A stretch of 64,000 bases of DNA, taken from the NCBI GenBank assembly GCA_963969345.1, contig OZ017768.1, positions 11,448,193-11,512,192 of the forward strand, given 5' to 3'. Source of the stretch: Turbatrix aceti. Taxonomy: Eukaryota > Nematoda > Chromadorea > Rhabditida > Panagrolaimidae. Position numbers and translations under genes: made by a program. Below are positions 35,950 to 48,900 of the stretch, piece by piece. The notes beneath the pieces were generated by a model. The model was not told the origin of the DNA. It searched no databases and saw only the letters and a list, made by a program, of their open reading frames with translations. The stretch's first letter is position 1. The number at the start of each line of letters is the position of its first letter.

Positions 35950-36862
35950 GTCCACGACAGGATTTCGGACCAAGGACAAGGCTTTTTTACACTATCAAAT
36001 GTTTGGAGCCAGAATTGTTCCCCACCCCTAGGAAGGTCTAAAACCGCAATACACAGATTTTTAAAAAAATCGGAATCTGTAGTTTTGGCTTCTGGAAGGT
36101 TTTGACACAAGTTGATGCCGCGCGCTGCGTTTATGAGTAAAAAAGCTGAAAATTTTTTTAGGGGGGTTTTGATGGAAGGGGAACACGATGACGTAATCAG
36201 ATTTTTTTATCGTTACGGTAAGTGCCACTTTTAGGCTAAATGTTTAGGTTTTTTGGCTACCATAGATTTGTTTTTTTGTTGGGGAAAATGCGATATAGCC
36301 TATCTTTTTCCCCGTGTTTTGGCGCGTCGAATGAGGTAAAACTCAGAATTTTCTGAATCGGGCTTCATTGCCATCCGCGGGCTTTTATGGTGCGCACTCG
36401 AGAAAACATGCGCAAAAAACCGCTTTTTCTGTGCGAGTGACAAAAAAACTGCGTGCGCGCACGTAAAAGGAGTCATGTTCAAAAAAAGGCCCTGAAGCCA
36501 ATTTTTGATTTTTATGTCTGCGGTCCCCTGAATAGGTTTTGACATGTCCCAAATATCACTTTAAGCTAGTTGAGCTTTTTATCGGATAATTTTGCACAAA
36601 GTTACAGCGTTTGAAAGTTTCATGTTTTTTCAATGCCCGTGGCGGTGCCCAATATTGTCAGATAAAAACCCTGAAAATCTAGAATCAATCTTTGGGACAT
36701 GCTAAAGTCGACCAAAGTGACCGCGAACATAGAAAACAAAAATTGGCTTCAGGGCCTTTTTTTGAATATGACTCCTTTTACGTGCGCGCACGCAGTGCTT
36801 TTGTCACTCGCCCCGCGGATGGCAATGAAGCCCGATTCAGAAAATTTTGAGTTTTACCTCAA
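35950..36862. mobile_element. Foldback element, family 1, copy B
   Basis: The left arm starts with the same CAGTCCACGACAGGATTTCG as copy A at 16594 and runs parallel to it through the centre. The right arm has an internal deletion of about 45 bp (after GTCACTCGC) and stops at about 36862. The outer 200 bp of the right arm are missing in both copies. Confidence 0.85.
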
Positions 36863-37613
36863 GCAAAAACAGTGATGCCTGTATCACTGTTTTTGTTTCT
36901 TTTTGTGTTTTTTTTTCGTTGCAAAGAAGAAAATGAAAATAAAACGCAAGTAAATGAAATGAGCTCCCAGTGTATCAACGAATTGTACAAAAATAACGTA
37001 TTAACGTGGCGTTACAAACCATTGTTCGATTTTATCACAATAAATGCGAATTAACTTCTTGCCCAAGTGTTGGCAGGAAAAACGTTGATTTTTCAGCATT
37101 TTACTTCTGTAAAATAGCTCAGAAGTTTTGTAGCCAAAATGACGCAAAAAGGCGAATTGATTGAAACTTTTGAAGCCTTGTAAAAAAATGTCGTTTTTCA
37201 TGCGTCAAACTTCTTCTAGAAGTAAAATTCTAAAAATATGCAGAAAAAACCAAGGTACAAAAAAATTTTTAAGGTCTGCGTCTTATATTATAATTATTTA
37301 TTTTTGTTCACATACAAATGTGCCTAACAATTTGTTGTAAATTTTCGTAATTTGATTTACACGGTGTTCTAAAGTCACATTGCCAATTATTTTCACTGAA
37401 ATAATCAAATGGGGATGAAAGTGTTGTTTGTAAAACAACCGATTTTTTACTCCTGCTATATTTTTTTGCTATTTTTTACTCCTGGAAGACTATCCTAATC
37501 GAAGTATCTTACACCTTTTATTCGGAATTTTATTATTTCCAGACGGCTGTCAAAAATGAACATTTTTATCGATATTTCATTCTTCAGAAGGACGGTTTTT
37601 TTATTATAATATT

Positions 37614-37656
37614 TATTTTATTTATTTATTTATTTCACCATTACTCAGTGGTTAAT
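37614..37656 (-). mobile_element. LINE 3' tail, inverted
   Basis: The reverse complement reads AACCACTGAGTAATGGTGAA followed by AAATA repeats, identical to the tail of the LINE at 2943-3170. Nothing of the coding part remains. Confidence 0.6.
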
Positions 37657-37939
37657 TAATAATATAATATTTATATTATTATTTTATAATCCCCCAGAAA
37701 AGGCCATATTCTCATCAAACTTTTTACTCAAAAACTACACGTTTCGTTCATTAATTGTGGAACAGCAGCATTTATGAGATAGACAAAAAATAAAGAAGCC
37801 GAAAGATTGAGGAGGATGAACAAAAAAACACAATTCTAGAGTCGAATTACTCTGGCACGGGTCGCTGTATTTTTTGTTTCGTTTCCTTTGTGTCTCACAG
37901 CGAACCAAAAAAACCAGGCAAAGTATAAGCACGTTTTAA

Positions 37940-39333
37940 CAGCCACTCTGTGAGCTTTTTTATCAACAAGGTGGAGGGTCCGACACAGTGATTTCACTTT
38001 TATAAATGTTTTGTGCCGAAATGGTAGACACCTATGAGGAGGGTTCAAAATATTTTTATTTTTATTTTTAGAAGCCGGATTCTGGAGTTACGGCTTCTCA
38101 CACCGTTTGACGTCAAATTTCAAAAATGCTTCCAAAATTCTGATTTTTGGTTTACAGGGGTATCTTGCCACGAGAAATCGACTGGTGTATTCAGATTTAA
38201 AAACAGACACCTGTCCGTTCCGGAATTATCGATTTTGTTCTCTTTTGCCTCATTTTGTGGCATTTTTCGGCTCCAGCATCCGTATTGCTCCGAGGAGTAA
38301 AGAAATGATTACGTAATATTAAAGCCCGTTTTTTTCTGCATCTGGCATACCAAACCAAAAAATTTTCCTCCAACCATAATTTAGTGAAGTTGGCCCCTTT
38401 ATGGCGTCAACTCGGTCAAAAACCGTGCAAAAGCGCGCGATTTCCCTCAACAGCCAAAAAAACAAGCGTGCGCGCGCATGCAAGGAGTCATGTTCAAAAA
38501 AACACCCTGAGGCCGATTTCTGTTTCTTATGCTAACGGTCAAATAGGTAGGCTTAAACATGTCCTAAAGTATGTATCAGGCTATTTGTGCTTTTTATCCG
38601 ACAATTTTGCGCATTGCTACAACCGATAAAAAAACATGAAACTTCAAGATACTGTAACTTATTGCAAAATTATGCAATAAAGGGCGTAATTAGCTTAAAA
38701 CAATCTTTGAGACATGCCTGATCATACCCAAGTGACCGTAAGCATAAAAAACAAAAATCGGCTTTAGGGTGTTTTTTTGAACATGACTCCTTGTATGCGC
38801 GTGCACGCTCGCGCGCGCTTGTTTTTTTGGCTGTTGAGGGAAATCGCGCGCTTTTGCACGGTTTTTGACCGAGTTGACGCCATAAAGGGGCCAACTTCAC
38901 TAAATTATGGTTGGAGGAAAATTTTTTGGTTTGGTATGCCAGATGCAGAAAAAAACGGGCTTTAATATGACGCAATCATTTCTTTACTCCTCGGAGCAAT
39001 ACGGATGCTGGAGCCAAAAAATGCCACAAAATGAGGCAAAAGTGAACAAAATCGATAATTCCGGAACGGACAGGTGTCTGTTTTTAAATCTGAATACACC
39101 AGTCGATTTCTCGTGGCAAGATACCCCTGTAAACCAAAAATCAGAATTTTGGAAGCATTTTTGAAATTTGACGTCAAACGGTGTGAGAAGCCGTAACTCC
39201 AGAATCCGGCTTCTAAAAATAAAAATAAAAATATTTTGAACCCTCCTCATAGGTGTCTACCATTTCGGCACAAAACATTTATAAAAGTGAAATCACTGTG
39301 TCGGCCGAAATAAAAAAGCTCACAGAGTGGCTG
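37940..39333. mobile_element. TTAA-flanked foldback element, family 2
   Basis: A nearly complete palindrome with arms of roughly 650-700 bp runs from CAGCCACTCTGTGAGC at the left to GCTCACAGAGTGGCTG at the right, with TTAA on each side (37936-37939, 39334-39337). A TTAA target is typical of piggyBac-mobilised elements. The arms remain close in sequence (mirrored frames at 38034-38316 and 38962-39250 are almost identical), so it is younger than family 3. Its inner part (TCATGTTCAAAAAAA, GCTTTTTATC, ACAATTTTGC) is recognisably related to the centre of family 1. Confidence 0.85.
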
Positions 39334-39436
39334 TTAATCAAGTATATATGAATAAAAAACAATGAAAAAGGCGAGAAAAAAACTGGTGGACGTCGTCGAT
39401 GAATTATGATTAAGAGAGAGAAGAGGGTGCATCTTC

Positions 39437-42384
39437 TCAGCTGGGTGGGTACCACGCGCAGTGAAGGTACGTTGTGGGTACGAAGCCTTCGACGAGGGTT
39501 CTGAGGTGTCTGATTCGAGTCCAGCCATCGCCTTCGTCTCGCTCGAGGAGCAGCATTTCGTCGCCCTCACGCATCGACACCGTCGTGCCATCCGACGCGC
39601 CGTCAAAAGAGTAGAGAGCCTTGCACGTGCCAAGAGTCGGCAAAACCGAGGGTTCATCATCGGCTGCCCTAACTGTGCCGTTCGAGGATTGTAGTGAGAG
39701 AGAGCCAAGGGAAGATTGCGCATTGAAGATAGAAGATGACTCGCTGACGGCAAGGGGAGCGGCTACGGTTGATTTTGGAGCTAAAAATAAAATCATAAAA
39801 ATCTGTTAAAAAATTTGCGCCCATTTCGACATCAAACATTTTTTTGCATTAATTTTAATTTTTAACAAAACATGCTTACTTATCGCATTCTGAATGGCGT
39901 CGGCAGGGATTGGTATACCAGTTCTCCTGAGTCCAACGCCGTTGAAGCCATGATGATTCGCAGTCGATCCCTCACTAGAGACCGATTCCTCCGAGTAAGA
40001 CGTTCGATTCGTGTTTGCCGCAGACGAAACCCCGCTACTTGATATGCGTGGCGACGATGACGAAGCCGGCGAAGGATGGCCCCCGTTATATCGCGCTGAT
40101 CCGGGGTCGGGGAGCGAGCCTCCACCAGCCAGGGCACTCGAACCCCGCATGTCCATTTCAATCTGCTCGACGAGGTCCTTGTACCGGTCGATCTCATCGT
40201 CAACCTTCGTCAGCTGTGCCTGGTACTCTTCGAGCTGCGGGACGACGGTTTTAAGGTCGCCCATCTTGGGATTGTTTCTGTACACATCAGCCATTTTTTC
40301 GACACCCGATAACGAATTCTGCACCTTTTCACGGTCTTTCATGAGCTCGTCAATTTTCTGCTGAAGCTTTCGAATCCTCTGCTGCGGAGGCAGGTTGCCG
40401 TACTCGCCATGCAGGCTGCCGTTTGAGCGTGTCTTTTCGTTGCTGCCCCCCCCAGTACCGAAAAACTTTTGATGCATGGATTGTTTGCGTATGACGCTGC
40501 TCGTTGACTTGCCGTTCTTCAGACCGGAAAGCGAGCCACGCTTCATGGTTTGTTCCGGGCCATCTTTTAGAACCTCTGCTGGATCACCGAGGTCGTTGAA
40601 TTGGTATGCCGGTGGAATGGGATAACCTAAAAAAAATTAAATATTGTTTTATAAATTCTAGTTTAACTTTTTGAACAAAAATTCAATTTTAATTTTAAAT
40701 TCAAAATATTTAATTTTTTTTTGAAATTTTTTCAAACTCACCAGACGTATTCTGTTCAACAACGACCTGGGCATCAGCATCAGGATTGATATTCTTGATA
40801 GCCGCCATCATGTCATCGTAGCACTTCTGAATGACGTGCATGACCGAAGTCTCGGCTTCGACAGACTTCTTCATGGCATCCTGCATCGCGTGTATTCGAT
40901 CGATGTCGGCAGATCTCATGGCCGAAAGGAGTCCGGGCAGTGCAATGGCAAAGTGCCTATCCTTGGCGTCGTTGGCAGACTGAAGAGCAGCACCGTACGC
41001 GACCTTAGCCGTTTCGCAGTGCGTGACTTTGGCGATAACATTCTGCTTGGACTTCTCGAGTTCGGCCCGGGAAAGATCCATGTTCTTCTCGTTCTTGCTG
41101 TGCTTGATGTGTGCGGCTTCGGCGTCCTTGAACGCCTTGCTGTACGAGCGAGCGGCTTTTTCCATGCCTTCGACGACTTTGGAAAGGTTGACGTTCATCG
41201 AGTGAAGGTCCGCCATCTGTTTCTTCCTCGTCACCCTCAGCTGGTTGCATTTTCCCATCGCGTTGGCGTAGATGTCCTTCTTGAGTTGCTCAGCGATGGA
41301 CTCATGCTGATGCGCGAGAGACTCGACTTCGGATACGATGCCAAAGAAGGACTTGGCCGTCGAAAAAGTGGTCAAGTCGTCGTCCTTCTTCTTGCTTGTA
41401 ACAACACTGGCATTTTTCTTGACGAGTGCATGCAGTTTGGCTGCGTATTCCTCCTCGATGATGGCGCGCTCTTTGACAAAGGCTGCGTACTTTTCGAAGA
41501 ATTCGATTCCCTTCAGAGTGTGTGCAGTGACAGCATCTGTTTGGTCCTGAAAAATACATAAATTACTGTTGGACAACATTTATTTACAAAAACATTTTAA
41601 ATCTCAAAATTAAAAAAAAGTTGCTCAAAAACTTGTTTTATCCAGCAATAAATAAATTAATTATGACATAACCTTTTTCTTTTTCTTCAAGTGATTTGTT
41701 AAAAATCAAGTGATTTGTTAAAAATCACTTGCCGGTGTTAAAAATCAAAAAAAAATTGTTAAAAATCACTTGAATTTTTTTTCCACGTTTTCAACCCTGA
41801 CTTGATATTCCCTCGCCCCAGAGCGACAAAATATGGTCAAAAATCCTCACAACATCATAAAAAAACATTTGATTACTGGAACTTCCTCCCCCAAAACCAA
41901 GCGACGCCAGACCACCACCACCACCGGCATCACCGCCGCCATCAGCACCGGCCTGCTCCGTCAGCATGTTGTACAGCGTCGAGCAGGAATGGGAAAGTTC
42001 CGATCCAATCGATGACAAAGAAAGTTTCTGTGCTTTCATGGCCAGTTTTTGGGCCGCGTTTCGCCCGATGGTCCCGACACCGTAAGGCTTGCGTGTTGAC
42101 GACTGAGTCGATGACTGCGAGGTTGACGTAGATGACGACGAAGGGGGTATCGGAGGGTGTTGTTGTCGGGTGTGTGTGGCGGGCGACGCTCCCCGACGCG
42201 ACATCGGCGTCGAAGGGGGCGCTGCCAGCGGCTGGTAGGGCAGCGATTGGTGGTGAAGTTGCGGAGTCGAGGGGACGTTCATCATATCGCCATGGGCCAT
42301 GATAGCCGTACCGCCTTCGGTGTAGAACGCTTCATACTGAATAGCCCCAAACGAAACCGCAGAAGTCTGTCGTCTATCGATCAT
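39437..42384 (-). CDS. toca: TOCA/CIP4-type adaptor: F-BAR, HR1, SH3
   Basis: Four exons join in frame: 42384-41851, 41546-40742, 40626-39880 and 39780-39437, giving 809 residues. Residues 1-178 are a low-complexity Ser/Gly/Pro extension. The F-BAR domain follows (TAHTLKGIEFFEKYAAFVKERA, EEYAAKL ... MHVIQKCYDDM), a curved dimer that binds and bends the plasma membrane. Residues about 525-607 form the HR1 coiled coil (QRIRKLQQKIDELMKD ... DEIDRYKDLVEQIEMDM) that in this family binds active Cdc42. Residues about 748-809 are the SH3 domain (KALYSFDG ... GWTRIRHL ... GFVPTTYL), which recruits N-WASP/WAVE. TOCA proteins link Cdc42 to actin polymerisation in endocytosis. The usual N-terminal WDQFD is split by the first intron and the Trp is absent (YDV|DQTD). 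Exon 1 ends at the GTGAGG donor; a later donor would break the frame. Confidence 0.9.
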
Positions 42385-42399
42385 GGGTTAGAATCGTCG

Positions 42400-44635
42400 A
42401 GAAAAGAGTTATCAAAACAATCGAGAGGGACGGGAATTATCCAAATTCCACCTTTCTCTTTCGTACAGCAGAGGGAGAAGAAAAAAACGCAACGCTAGGA
42501 ATAAAACCGTAAAAACAATAACAATCTGTGGTCATGCAGACGTCGACGTATGTATAATAAATTCGACCAGATTGTGTGAAGATCTGATTTTTTTCTCTGA
42601 TCAACGCTAAACAATGACGAATTTTTATATATTTCGTTTCGAAACATTTAATCACACTCGTAATACGACAGATACGCGTGGAGTGATAACAATTATTTAA
42701 AAACGCAGATGTCACGCGTGGTTTAAGGGTTTACGGCGACACATTAAAAATTATTTACATAAATCTTTTATGTAGACAATGTAGAACGAACAAATATACA
42801 AATGCTAGTAGAATCTGAAGGTAGAACAAATATACAAAGCTCATTTGCAGCTTTTAAAAAAAATGTCCCCAATAATACAAAAAAAAATGTTTGACAAATT
42901 TTGATGTATCAATTACACATATTTGTGCCAAAACCCGAGAACAACAAATTTGCATTTCTGGAGCGGCAAAAATTTAGAATAGTTGTAACTTCTGGAAAAC
43001 AACATTTCAATGCTCCAAAAACCCCCATTCCAAAAAATATCTAACAACAAAACCGACTTATATTAAATCCCCCTGTGCAACCGTAGAATAAACTTTGCAC
43101 GATGGCACCTCCCCCAACAACAACAACAAAAAAAAGGACTGCTGAAGCACTCACTCCTGCTCTCAAATTCTTGTTCGTTGTTCAATCACTCCTACATCTC
43201 TCCATCCAGCTTCCCGGCCAAAAATATAAAAGTCAGAACAGAGTATTTAGACGAAAAATAGATCAGATCAAACCGTGTGTATGAGCGTGTTCGTGGTCGG
43301 TGGTCATTTGTGCGTATCAAAGCACACCACCACAAAAATGCGATTAAAAAAGCTAAATTCCTTTCTTTTGTGTTCGTTTTGGAAAGCCAAACTGAGTTGA
43401 GTCGGGGAGAAGGAGGTGGTGGCTGGTGGAGGGTGACTGGGTGGACATACTAGCATAACAAGACACCACCGGGGGCCCTGTTATGGCTACCGAAAAGAAA
43501 ATCCGTCTTTACGGGTGTGATCGGTGGTTGTAAACAGAATCAACATGATTTCTCTTTTAAACTAAATACCAGCAGCGCAGAAGGAAAGGAGGGAGAGCGC
43601 AGAAGGAATGGAGTAAGGGTTTACACGGGTTGTACAACAGAAAGTTCATGTTATGTCAAAAAGCGCAAGGTTTTCCATACAACTGACATGAGTATTGAAT
43701 GTGTTCACGTGCGCCAACGCGATCGAGTAGTTTGACATCACTTGCTCTTGGCAACGACTGCCCAAGACACTGTCCACTTGAACGCCCGGTCCGTCAAGGT
43801 GTACAAAGAGAAAAAGAACGGAGCAAAGCAACAATTACTTGCACCTTTTCCGGTCCATCAAATCCAAATCCGTCATCGTCGTGGAGACGCTGATGAACGC
43901 CTTATTTTGTCTGGGCCGCCGCTCGGCCAGTTAATTCATCTAGTATAACGCTCACGAGGATACCATACAAATTGCCAATGCATGCATGCGGACAGGCATG
44001 GATGAAGGTCAATTAGGTTTTCGAGCGACGTTCGTTCGTGCTCGTACCAACCGGCTGTCAGGAAAAAAACTAATCAAATCCGCTCTTTCTCAATTCATCA
44101 TAAAGCTTTGCTTCTCGAACAACAAGTATAGCTTTTATAAAAAAATCAATATCTAGAAAAAATATATTTTTAATCCAGGTGGCGTGATCAAAATAAAATA
44201 AAAATCCAATATATCGACTCGACGCCAATTGTGAAAACAATAATAGCACATGAACACCTCCCCCGTGCCACTTTTGATTACAAAACAAGGAAATAGAAGC
44301 AAAAACTTCTTGTAATGCAAAAAGATACATTTTTTGATTACCATAAAAACCGGTAGCATCCTTGCTCCAATTTTTTTCAGGGCATGTCAAAACATTCCGA
44401 CACTCATACATGCATCGCAACGTTGACAGGGGACAATACTTTTCGTTAAATACAAATCCGAAAAAAAGAAGAAAAAGGTGTCAAAAAGAAAAGAAAATTA
44501 CATGTTGGAGAGATAAATTATGAAAAAACGCCTGCTCCGTATCAAGTTAAAGCTTTTTTTTTAATAATTGACATTCGTTATTTCCGCCTCAACTGAATGC
44601 AGCAATGCAAAATATCTATCACATTGTTTATTAAT
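42400..44635. other. Upstream of TOCA gene: no gene assigned
   Basis: A GC-richer patch at 43742-43948 (plus) is open for about 65 residues with coding-like composition (VKVYKEKKNG, QIQIRHRRGD) and a natural stop. It lacks an ATG and a good acceptor, so it is recorded only as a possible relic. The rest is AT-rich without structure that I can name. Confidence 0.3.
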
Positions 44636-44640
44636 TAATG

Positions 44641-44865
44641 TCCCAACTAGGGTTCCCGTCCTCCCCGTATCCGGGTACTGAGGGGGGTAGGCGTCGCTGG
44701 GTTAAGGTCCTTACGGAGGGGGGATACGGGGAATTCATGGGGTCAGAATTTATACGGGGGAGGGGGGTACGGGGAATATACGGGTATAAATTTTTGACGA
44801 GAAGGGGGGGTCATTCCCCCGGAGGAGACACCGCGGGGTACGAGGGGGGGGGACCACTAGTCCCA
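44641..44865. mobile_element. GC-rich block with inverted ACTAG ends, MITE-like
   Basis: A sharply bounded block of CGGGGGA/TACGGGG-type units sits in AT-rich DNA. Its left end (ACTAGGGTTCCCGTCC) and the complement of its right end (ACTAGTGGTCCCCCCCC) are similar. A short TCCCA repeat flanks it. The design resembles the hAT-like MITEs elsewhere in the window, but the ends are too imperfect to assign. Confidence 0.4.
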
Positions 44866-45067
44866 TCTAGAAAACGTGAATGAAATAAAAAGTGAAATTA
44901 AAATATTTCATTACACTAAACTGTACTTGTTTTCTTGCAAAAATCAGAAAAAAAATGTAACCATAAAAAATTCAGAAGAATAATCAGGCAATTACCAGCG
45001 ATCATGAAGACAACCAAAAAAAAAAGAAATGTGAAGCGAGCTGTATGTAATGGTCACCCCCAACAAA

Positions 45068-45084
45068 CACACACACACACACAC
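45068..45084. repeat. (AC)n microsatellite
   Basis: Eight uninterrupted AC units. Confidence 0.9.
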
Positions 45085-45465
45085 AAAAAAAATCAACCGG
45101 AAACTGAGAGATTTCTAAACTTTTTGACAGTTGGATAATTCTGAGATAAACAAATATTATACTGTCTACACACTCCACACCACTGTTGAAGGGGATGAGA
45201 ACGAAAAAAGGAAAAGAAAGGGGATATCTATCCATTACACCCCTTGAAAAAAGCTGAGATTATTGCCTGTTGGCTGACTGACCGACCGGCTCACTTGCCT
45301 TGTCTGCGTGCAAAAATGCACCACCACAAACACGCGCACGCAATCAAAGTGCAAGCAAGCCACCCTCAGCCTGCGCAGAGGGAGAGAAGTTAGTCATTAG
45401 ACGCTCAATTTAGTCCAATCCAGTGCAGTGAGCAAAAAAAGTGTGAGAAGGATAGATCCAAACTA

Positions 45466-45627
45466 GCCGAAAAACTACAATTACGACGTGACGCAGGTAG
45501 CTACGATTGACGACGCCCTCTTCGTGCAATCTCGATACTCATCACTGTCTCTTTAATTTTGTAATGAGTAATTATGCACGAGTAAGAGTAATAAAGTAAA
45601 GTAAAGTAAAGTAAAGTAAAGTAAAGT
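45466..45627 (+). mobile_element. LINE 3' end with (AAGTA)n tail
   Basis: A short frame ends IDDALFVQSRYSSLSL, stop, followed by TTTTGTAATGAGTAATTATG and about eight AAGTA units. The last residues match the frame ending at 58707 (FDGLLFVQSRL), and the tail matches 9409-9483. This is a second LINE family, distinct from the one with AAATA tails. Confidence 0.65.
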
Positions 45628-45894
45628 ACTTCCCAGAGATCGCATGCTATGGTGTATCCCTGTTCATCGCCTCATCCATTACCAATCAAATCTAAAGTAA
45701 ATCAAAGAATTACAGTAAAAAAATTGAACCGGCTTTTGATGATTTTTTGGCGAAAGACGAAGACGATTTTAAAGGAATGAAAAATCTCCATTCTAAAGAA
45801 AATTTAGGAAAAAACAAGCGCCCTAATGTAAGTTTTCCTAGTCTGTGCATTCAACTGTTTTTAAGATAAAAATATAATTCATAAAAAATTAAAA

Positions 45895-45952
45895 AAATTG
45901 TTCGTGTTCGTTCGAGAACAAAAAAAACGGCTGTTCGCCCATCCCTGGTGGC
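45895..45952. mobile_element. Truncated end of the GTTCGTG-type hAT-like MITE
   Basis: TTCGTGTTCGTTCGAGAAC runs into CCCATCCCTGG, the terminal sequence of 17718-18183. The other end is absent. Confidence 0.6.
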
Positions 45953-45999
45953 AACCATGCTCCAACGCTTCGTAAAACAATAAAAAACTACCAAAGGCA

Positions 46000-48900
46000 A
46001 AGTCTATCAAACGCGATTGAAACAGCCGACTGACGACTCTCTAAGCCTGCGCGTTTACACCTTTTGAGTGACAAAAATGAGGTCACAAATCACTCCTCAT
46101 CACATCGTAATGACAAAAAAAGACAATAATGTCCGGTCGCCCATAATCACACGATTGACATTTCTATCTACAATAAAGATAGAAACAGATGAAATAAAAA
46201 GTGGTTTCGGTGACAAATACCATTGCATCCAGGCAACCAGTAAAAAATAAAGTGGGCAGGTACGAAAGATATACATCGTAATAACGAACGACGGCAATGC
46301 AACTAATTCGTGGGAAAAAAGTTCTTAACCAGGAAGAAATAATACACAACATTTTTATGGGTTTTTTAGGGCTGCGCCAGCTGGTGGATCTGCCCTAAAA
46401 TTTTTAGGGAAAGGGAGGGAATGAAGAATTATTAAAAAACGATAAAAAAATATGAAAAACTAATTTTCTATTGAACGACAAAAAATCAGTCATACGCCTT
46501 TTCTAATGTTACATACTGGATCAGAGTTACGAAAACAATTCGTACAAAAAAATTGGACCTCAAGACAAAAAAGACGATATCCACAATTTATTGTTACGCA
46601 AATATTTTTAGAACTTAAAAATCCAACATAGTGGCGACTTTTGGTATCTGAGTACTAGTAGGACGTTATCCGCAAACTGCCTCTTCACCAGCAAACCAAC
46701 GGGGCTGACGACAATTATCTTTTCAAAATGCAATCAAACAAACGATTAAAAAATATGAGTTTTAGGCTAAACCAGATACATGAAATCAGTTAAACCAATC
46801 GACTAAGATTGTGTGCGGTGAATCGAATGACCAACTGGTAGCAAAAATAATTGCAGTACATAATAACCAATTTCGCAGGTCCTTCATGTTAGCCGCAATA
46901 AATAGAAAAAAACAAAACAACAAAAAAAGATAACAAGTATAGAAGAACCATCGAGTAACTACAAAATTTATGCGAAAAATCATGTAGGACCATTATCAAC
47001 TCGCTCGGTGGTGGACAAAAAACCTCCGTTCAATTGCTTGTTTTCCAGCCAGCCTAGCCCTTCGATGATAACAAAAAAATTTCATATCCGGTTGAGTTTA
47101 AAAAATTTATAAAAAGTGGTTTGCGAGCCTATTTATTTCCGGCGACACAGCTATTATTTTTATAATGAATGTTTTGTGCCGAAATCGAGTGCGGCATATA
47201 AAAAACTTGAAAAAAAAGTAAGAACTCCCCATAAGGGCTTACAACTTCAGCATAAAACATTTATATAACATGCATAAAATCAGAAATCAAAAAAAGTACA
47301 GTAAATCGCGTGGCCTGTTATTAGAAAATTAAAAATAACGTCAAAAAATTCCGTTTTTGAATGACCTGTCAATTTAAGACCAGAAAATAAAAACTGTTGA
47401 GAAGAGTGTAAAGAAAGTATGTAAACTGCTCACTTCTCCACAGAAAAGACAAGACTAGACAGGCCAAATGGTCGCAGAAACAGAAGCAGTTTTTGGTTGG
47501 CTCTCCGTCAGTCCATCCATCCGTCGATCAGAGAGTCAATCAGTCAGTCTCGGTCAGCAAGCTAGTCAATCGACTCCTTCTTGGCTTCGAGGCGGGCGAG
47601 GAGGAGGTGAAAGGGTACACAAAAACACTAGCACTTGACAAGGGAAAGGCAGACAATGTGTACAGCAAATATACCTAATTATGGATGGCTAATGACAAAA
47701 AATAACAAAAAAAGAGACAAATGTGTATGTAAAAAATTTTTTTTGTTAATTGAAATCAGATAAATACCAATTTCAAAAGATACATTTTAAACGTCTCCCA
47801 TATATCGTCTTCTCGCCCCTGTCGTAACTTTCCCAATCATTTCCCAAGTTAATGAAAAATGGTTTTCACAGTACAATGAATTAATTAATTTCGATTCGTC
47901 CTTCGTATGAAGAAATAATATATAATATTTCAAAAAGAAATTTATTACTGGATGAAAAAGAATTGAGATTTACTAATAAAAATATTATCGAAAAAAACCA
48001 ACCCAAAGTTTGCTCCAATTGCTAACTTCAGCAGCCATCGTCGTCGTCGGCAAAGCCAGGAAAACGTCATGCACAAATTCTGGTAACTGACCTGCTTGTG
48101 TCTTCTTTAGGACAGTCTGGTTCGTTCAAAAACGAGATAATCGTTCGTCGCGTTCGGGCAACGATGCCTTTCCTGCTTTCAACCGGATGAAGTAGCTACT
48201 TGCTGTACGTGAGACGAGTGTGTCGGCCGGTGATGGACGTGGAATGGCGTCAATGAATCTCACGCAAACACTCGCCCCGAGAAGATTGTCAGCTACAACG
48301 GCTTAATGCAACAATGCGTGTGGATCAAGCAGTAGGCAGGTGTAGAAACCAAATTGCAGATCCTCTTTTTTTCTGGCACCTAAAAAATATTAAACTTATA
48401 ATTATTTTTATATTATTTGTAAATGATATAATTAGCAAAAAAAACATTTGTAAATAATATTTATGTACAAAACACACGGAATCAATTTGCGTAAAAACAT
48501 AAAAAAAAGTGGCTGATAGCAGGCATCATGGAGATGTGTTACGCAATCGAGAACGGAACGACGAAAAAGTACGTGGGTGAGAAAAAACATGTGCAATCAG
48601 GCCAGGGAGAGGAAGGCGCGTGGTCGCGTCGAAAAAGGTATGAATACAAGCAATCGATATATAATAGCAAGAAATAAATTTAAAAAAATGTATAAAAATA
48701 AATAATATTCGATTTAAAAAAAATTTGTTTGTAAAAGTAAAAATATTTTACCACCAACAATAAATAAATACGTTAGATAATGCGTAAAACACGATGACTA
48801 ATAAAACAACAATTCATCGTGACCAGAATCATTTTTGTAGACACGGCTCGTATCACAACTGAACAGCGCAACCACCTGCTACCAAGACAGCATGCTACCA

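Noticed and set aside
40836..41561. 241-codon plus-strand frame over the F-BAR exon
   Set aside because: Antisense shadow of the TOCA F-BAR exon.
41802..41850. Extension of TOCA exon 1 to a later donor (GTCAGG at 41801)
   Set aside because: It would end in phase 1, whereas exon 2 must be entered in phase 0. The GTGAGG donor at 41850 fits.
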